A stretch of DNA of 64,000 nucleotides from contig NC_092700.1 in assembly GCF_964275005.1 (NCBI RefSeq), forward strand, positions 17,889,649 to 17,953,648, read 5' to 3'. This document shows positions 60,589 to 64,000 of the stretch, in pieces. This DNA comes from Diadema setosum (lineage: Eukaryota; Echinodermata; Echinoidea; Diadematoida; Diadematidae). The position numbers and the translations under genes are program-made. Position 1 is the stretch's first letter. The number at the start of each line of letters is the position of its first letter. The notes beneath the pieces are model-generated. The model did no database searches. It worked only from the letters and a program-made list of their open reading frames with translations, and had not been told where the DNA came from.

Positions 60589-61318
60589 AAGTCAAACACA
60601 CACACAAACCCCAAAATTCACCAGCATCTTGTTTGAAGAGGGAGGAAATAATTTCTAGTAGTACGTGTACCCACTCTGAGAAGTGCAGATAAATTAAATC
60701 TATTAATAGATATTCAGTCAAGTTTACCAAGTGCTAACAAACAAAATGTTATGCTTCAATATAACAGCAGGCTGGGAAAAGGAATGTTCTTTCCCTTTTA
60801 TACAAGGCTACTGTTACAATTCATAATGCTTCATTTTCAGTTGTGCACATAGACTGCTAAAGCAAGTTACCATAATGCTATGTAAGGCTGGCATGGGTTT
60901 ATGACTTGCCTTGGGTTGTGTCATCCATGATTTTGGTTAATGCAGCCTTGAGATATGAAAATGGCATATCATCTTCGTTGTCAAAGGCGTAAGAATCACC
61001 ATGACCAACATCGGAGTGCTCCTGGCTACGCGCATCCAGCTCCTGACCACACAAACTGCTAGACACTGCTGCTAACAAGGTTGAAAGGGGTAAATCATCA
61101 CAGCTGTCAGACTGTTGTGAAGAATCATCCGATTCCTCATCGATCCCGATCTCAATGATTTTTCCTTCCCATTTCTCCCTTCCCCAAGGCATCAAAACCA
61201 TATCACTGACCTTAAACACGTTATCTGAGCTCATGAGATCTCGAGCCCTCACAACGTTCTTCTCCCCCGTCCTCGTCCATTGCACTAAAATTTCTGTGTC
61301 TGGATGGAGAAGAGGCAT
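55496..61318 (-). CDS. transposase-like protein (multicopy family, probably DUF7869), spliced, degraded copy
   Basis: The exons are 61318-60910, 60355-60180, 59599-59498, 59085-58969 and 58169-55496. All four joins keep phase. The N-terminal part is acidic, with a Cys-rich block (CPKCLALLCFVHFEGSDPCC). The last exon has RKRSANPHLWKQNVRK, a C..C..C stretch with EERESVFLDYW, then FDLQQTLPSP, FSDCCGGQNRNRF and GHTHMEVDSIHSAIE. These three resemble the D, D and D/E strands and helix of an RNase H-fold DDE transposase. Between the first and second lie 16 copies of a 20-residue unit. The copy is broken: one in-frame TGA at 57136-57134 and an apparent one-base shift near 58020. The family name is from memory. 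Confidence 0.68.
56165..57124 (-). repeat. 16 identical 60-bp tandem units, in frame in the transposase-like gene
   Basis: The period is exactly 60 bases over 960 bases with no difference seen between units. Each unit encodes EGKRGSCEVGTCLMRALLTV on the minus strand. Because 60 is a multiple of three, frames on the other strand are also open over the array; these are shadows. Confidence 0.97.
58680..58870 (-). repeat. third copy of the transposon-internal repeat
   Basis: This piece (GGACAAATTAAATTGAACTA, CTTAGCTT and CAGCTGTAACAAAATCAT) is similar to parts of 61813-61990 and 62233-62410. It lies in the intron before exon 5 of the transposase-like gene. Confidence 0.75.
58969..59085 (-). CDS. 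transposase-like exon 4
   Basis: Its acceptor is a weak TTTAAAAG and its donor is TTGGAG|GTAACA; 117 nt, phase 0. It encodes a Pro-rich linker (LQPTLPQPEVIPSSGTNDGD). Confidence 0.5.
59498..59599 (-). CDS. transposase-like exon 3
   Basis: The acceptor is TTATTGCAG|GATCTC and the donor is GACAAG|GTTTGT; 102 nt, phase 0. It is a Thr/Asp-rich linker (DTTTDVSPTPDIGGSQADK). Confidence 0.6.
60180..60355 (-). CDS. transposase-like exon 2 (Cys-rich)
   Basis: The acceptor is TTGCCTCATAG|ATATGC and the donor is CTACAA|GTAGGT; 176 nt. It encodes eleven cysteines and two histidines, including CSSGCCMDEIFAACPKC. A zinc-binding role is plausible. Confidence 0.72.
60549..60604 (+). repeat. (CA)n microsatellite
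   Basis: CA dinucleotides with AAAC interruptions, inside the transposase-like gene's first intron. Confidence 0.9.
60910..61318 (-). CDS. transposase-like exon 1
   Basis: ATG at 61318 in a strong context (GCCGCCATGC) with an in-frame stop just upstream. It encodes LVQWTRTGEKNVVRARDL and then a Ser/Asp/Glu-rich segment. The donor is CAAG|GCAAGT, a GC-type donor, phase 1. Confidence 0.72.
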
Positions 61319-61574
61319 GGCGGCTGCTTCTGGAGTGCATCATTAGAAGAAACACAAAAGTTCAAAAATAAGACTACATAAAATTCCACATACAATGTAC
61401 CATATAAGTATTTTTTTCAACATCTTATTGATTTCACAAAAGAAGCCTGTCTCACATTTGCCATTTCATCCGCTGATCAAGGACTGTCTGATTAAGCGGC
61501 TTTGTTTTTTAGTTCTGCTTTTCTTACTGCAGTGTATTATGTAGGTTTTTTTCCCCCTTGTAAATTTTAAGCAG

Positions 61575-62415
61575 TGATAGCATTTGCGAATATAATGCTT
61601 CCAAATTGACAGCGTACGATGTCTATGTCCCTACTGACATGCACATGTTGTGAGCAAGATAACATCACAACCCTAAATGTGGCAGCATGACATGGCTTGC
61701 TATGTGACAACTCCATTACAACCATATCATAAAAATACAACCAATGGCCCGATCCCTTCTTCATTTTTTGTTTTGTTTTGTGAAGAAAAAGAATAACTGC
61801 CGACAGAGGTTTGTGAAAACAAAAGCAGAGGGACAAATCAATTTAAGCACAAATAAAATTGAACTGAAATCAGATACTTAGCTTTATGTTCACCAGCTTC
61901 GGCCTGAATATTTCCTTAGCTGTAACAAAATCATGCCAAACATAAAATAATGTGAAAAAACATGCATTGTTTTTTTACAAAAAAAAAGAGAAAAAAATAT
62001 GTATAGCATTTGTGAATATTAAATATTGCTTCCAAATTGACTGTGTGCGATGTCTACGTCCCTACTTACATGCACATGCTGTGAGCAAGATAACATCACA
62101 ACCTCAAATGTGACAGCATGTCATGGCTTGCTGTGTGACAACTCCATCATTACCATATCAGAAAAATACAACCAATGGACCGATCCCTTCTTCATTTTTT
62201 GGTGAAGAAAAGGAATAACTCCCAACAAAGTTTTGTGAAAACATACGCAGAAGGACAAATCAATTTAATGACAAATAAAATTGAACTGAAATCAGATACT
62301 TAGCTTTATGTTCACCAGCTTCTGCCTGAATAATTCCTCTGCTGTAACAAAATCATAACATAAAATAATAATGTGAAAAAAACATGCATTGTTTCTTACA
62401 AAAGAAATAATGATA
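61575..62415 (-). repeat. two tandem units of about 420 bp upstream of the transposase-like start codon
   Basis: The stretch 61575-61992 and the stretch 62000-62415 match over most of their length, with small indels. Each holds, on the minus strand, a pyrimidine-poor acceptor-like TTGTTACAG or close form followed by a conserved 40-base core and AAGTAT. Confidence 0.8.
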
Positions 62416-62419
62416 TATA

Positions 62420-63560
62420 TATTTGGTATATACAGAACACAAAACAGAAAACAATAAGCAAATGAAACCACTGCTCGGCATTCCATTTCCTCTGAGAAAT
62501 TTCATCTTAAAAAAATTATAGTACCAATTAGCTAATAAATCCAGACTGTTAACTCCAAACTTAGTTTGGAATGGTCTTGTGGTTGTACATAGAATCTAGA
62601 TCGTAATCTAGAAAATTAACCTCAATTAAGCTCTACATTTCTTGTTCTTATCCTTGTCAGTAGTCTGCATCCTTCAACCTTGAAGATTCTTGTTGAATTT
62701 GGTAACAGTGTGTGCCATAAGGGTAGGGTGCAAGTAAAAAGTGCCTCAAAAATAGCCGCTGTTGCCTTCCGTCAGCAAGAGACGATCGAAAGGCGTTGTG
62801 GGTTAACTGAGGAGGCTGTCACATATTACAATGACATACATGTAGTTCTAGTCACACCAGTTTCTACCCTAACACCAAATGATCGATACTGATACCGATA
62901 GATTTCTCGGACATTATTATTACAGCTACACAATCAGTGCACTCTGTGTGTGTGTGGGCTAACTTTACGAGCTTCTCTTATACGCTGTTCCCATAAATAA
63001 CAATAATCAATCAATATAAAGAAATGTGTTGCTAAACATGCTAGGCCTACAGCTTTTTGAGTTTAAAACCATTCGGCATTACCATAGACTCCAGCTCAGA
63101 TGGACAGAGTCTAAATTATAACTATAGTATCACTGCCGCGATAGTCATTAACACATTTCATGTACAATTTTTCTTAATCCAAACACTGTACACAGCACAA
63201 AGGTACGAAAATACACTCGACGGTGGCCTGCACTTATACTTTATAGTGAAGAAGAAGAATAAAACTCAAGATGGGCCGATTATTCCTTTGGCATTTCTTT
63301 ATCGAAGGAGCCAAAGCTTACTTACAAAAATATCAGTATGTGGGACTGAACATGTACACTAACGTTTTCATGAGGATCCAGGAGGTGAATCATGAAGTTT
63401 ACACGCTTTCTATTGATCTGTAGTCAATAACAGATCTATTTTAACAATTTTCTTCTAATCTCTGTCCTGGATGCATAAAAAAAATCAGATATCGGGTAGA
63501 TTCTTTACATTTTGATCGCTTACAGTACCTTGTGTTGCCAAGCCCAAGGACGCTCCAGTC
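62420..63560. other. transposon interior, upstream of its gene
   Basis: No convincing coding stretch. The short frame 62680-62892 on the plus strand has no recognisable motif. The promoter of the transposase-like gene may lie here or in the tandem units. Confidence 0.45.
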
Positions 63561-63624
63561 CAGTGTGCACTTTTCAGCCCTTTTCATTCTCGCGCGAATG
63601 CGGAAACATCACTCAGGCGATGAA

Positions 63625-63894
63625 ATAAAAAGGGCGCTAAGTTGATTGCGCGGCACAGCGAGGAGTTAGCGCCCTTCTCATTCTACTTCGGGTAACTTAA
63701 CACCCTTCTTACTCACAGCAAAGCTGAGAAAAGTACTTATCGCCCTTTTATTATTCATCGATTTCTCGTTTATTTGCAAAAAAATTGATTGGAGATGAAT
63801 AACATACATGCGAGAGGTATCAACTAGCAACGTGATGTATGTAACTCGATTTTGGCAAAATTCGACTTAACGCCCTTCTCATTCTCAACCGACG
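63625..63894 (-). repeat. right terminal and subterminal repeats of the transposon
   Basis: Copies lie at 63630-63642, and inverted at 63664-63676, 63695-63707, 63736-63748 and 63865-63877. Four of the five are usually followed or preceded by TCTCATT-like bases, as on the left. Confidence 0.75.
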
Positions 63895-64000
63895 ATATGC
63901 ATGCAGTTTAATAGTCCTGTAGAAGCACAGAAGACAAATTTGCATCCATATAAAGTTATCATTTTGAATAGTGACAAATCTGGTTTACCATTCAATTTCA

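Larger units (their letters stand above)
52327..63894. mobile_element. 11.6-kb DNA transposon with TIRs, inside an RNGTT intron
   Basis: The ends are inverted: 52327 reads CGTCGGCTAAGAATGATAAG and the inverse of 63894 reads CGTCGGTTGAGAATGAGAAG. By hand, 28 of the first 31 bases match, and TTTTGC follows on both. ATAT flanks both ends and may be the target duplication, or the terminus may be CATATCGTCGG (52322-63899). Each end also has five copies of a 13-bp motif, about AAGGGCGYTAAGT. One minus-strand gene for a DDE-like protein lies inside. I see no capsid, polymerase or integrase frame. I cannot place it in a named superfamily. Confidence 0.75.

Noticed and set aside
52100-64000. Guanylyltransferase exons of the capping enzyme
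   Set aside because: No plus-strand stretch resembles the lysine-GMP motif or neighbouring conserved blocks, so these exons are assumed to lie beyond the window.

Overview
The window reads as nuclear DNA of a marine invertebrate animal. It is AT-rich, has introns with GT..AG borders, long non-coding stretches, many microsatellites and many short foldback elements. The mix of a somatomedin-B/seven-helix receptor, a metazoan two-domain-type capping enzyme and these repeats suggests an echinoderm or a close deuterostome relative. I cannot fix the class or species from sequence alone.

Layout. (1) 1,583-5,719, minus strand: a three-exon gene for an adhesion/Methuselah-like family B GPCR of 999 residues. 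(2) 5.8-17.8 kb: intergenic DNA with a nested hAT-like element rich in AGGTCA half-sites (11.3-13.4 kb) and several MITEs. (3) 17,833-39,856, plus strand: a five-exon gene for a 350-residue PH plus PDZ scaffold-type protein, with introns full of repeats and a poly(A) signal at 40,371. (4) 39.9-46.9 kb: intergenic repeats and foldback MITEs. (5) 46,926-52,093, plus strand: the start and complete triphosphatase domain of the mRNA capping enzyme (RNGTT). The guanylyltransferase half must lie beyond the right edge. Its start exon sits in an 85-bp tandem duplication. (6) 52,327-63,894: an 11.6-kb DNA transposon in the next capping-enzyme intron. It has terminal inverted repeats, five subterminal copies of a 13-bp motif at each end, and one spliced minus-strand gene for a DDE-transposase-like protein.

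The most unusual feature is inside that transposon. The transposase-like gene carries 16 identical, in-frame copies of a 60-bp unit (56,165-57,124) between its first and second presumed catalytic aspartates. This copy also has one in-frame stop and one apparent frameshift. I recognise the protein as a multicopy invertebrate family of unknown function (from memory, DUF7869). The terminal repeats found here give direct evidence that it is the gene of a large, poorly described DNA transposon.

The three host genes show no functional link to each other. All exon joins below were checked for reading phase by hand. No RNA evidence or database search was available.
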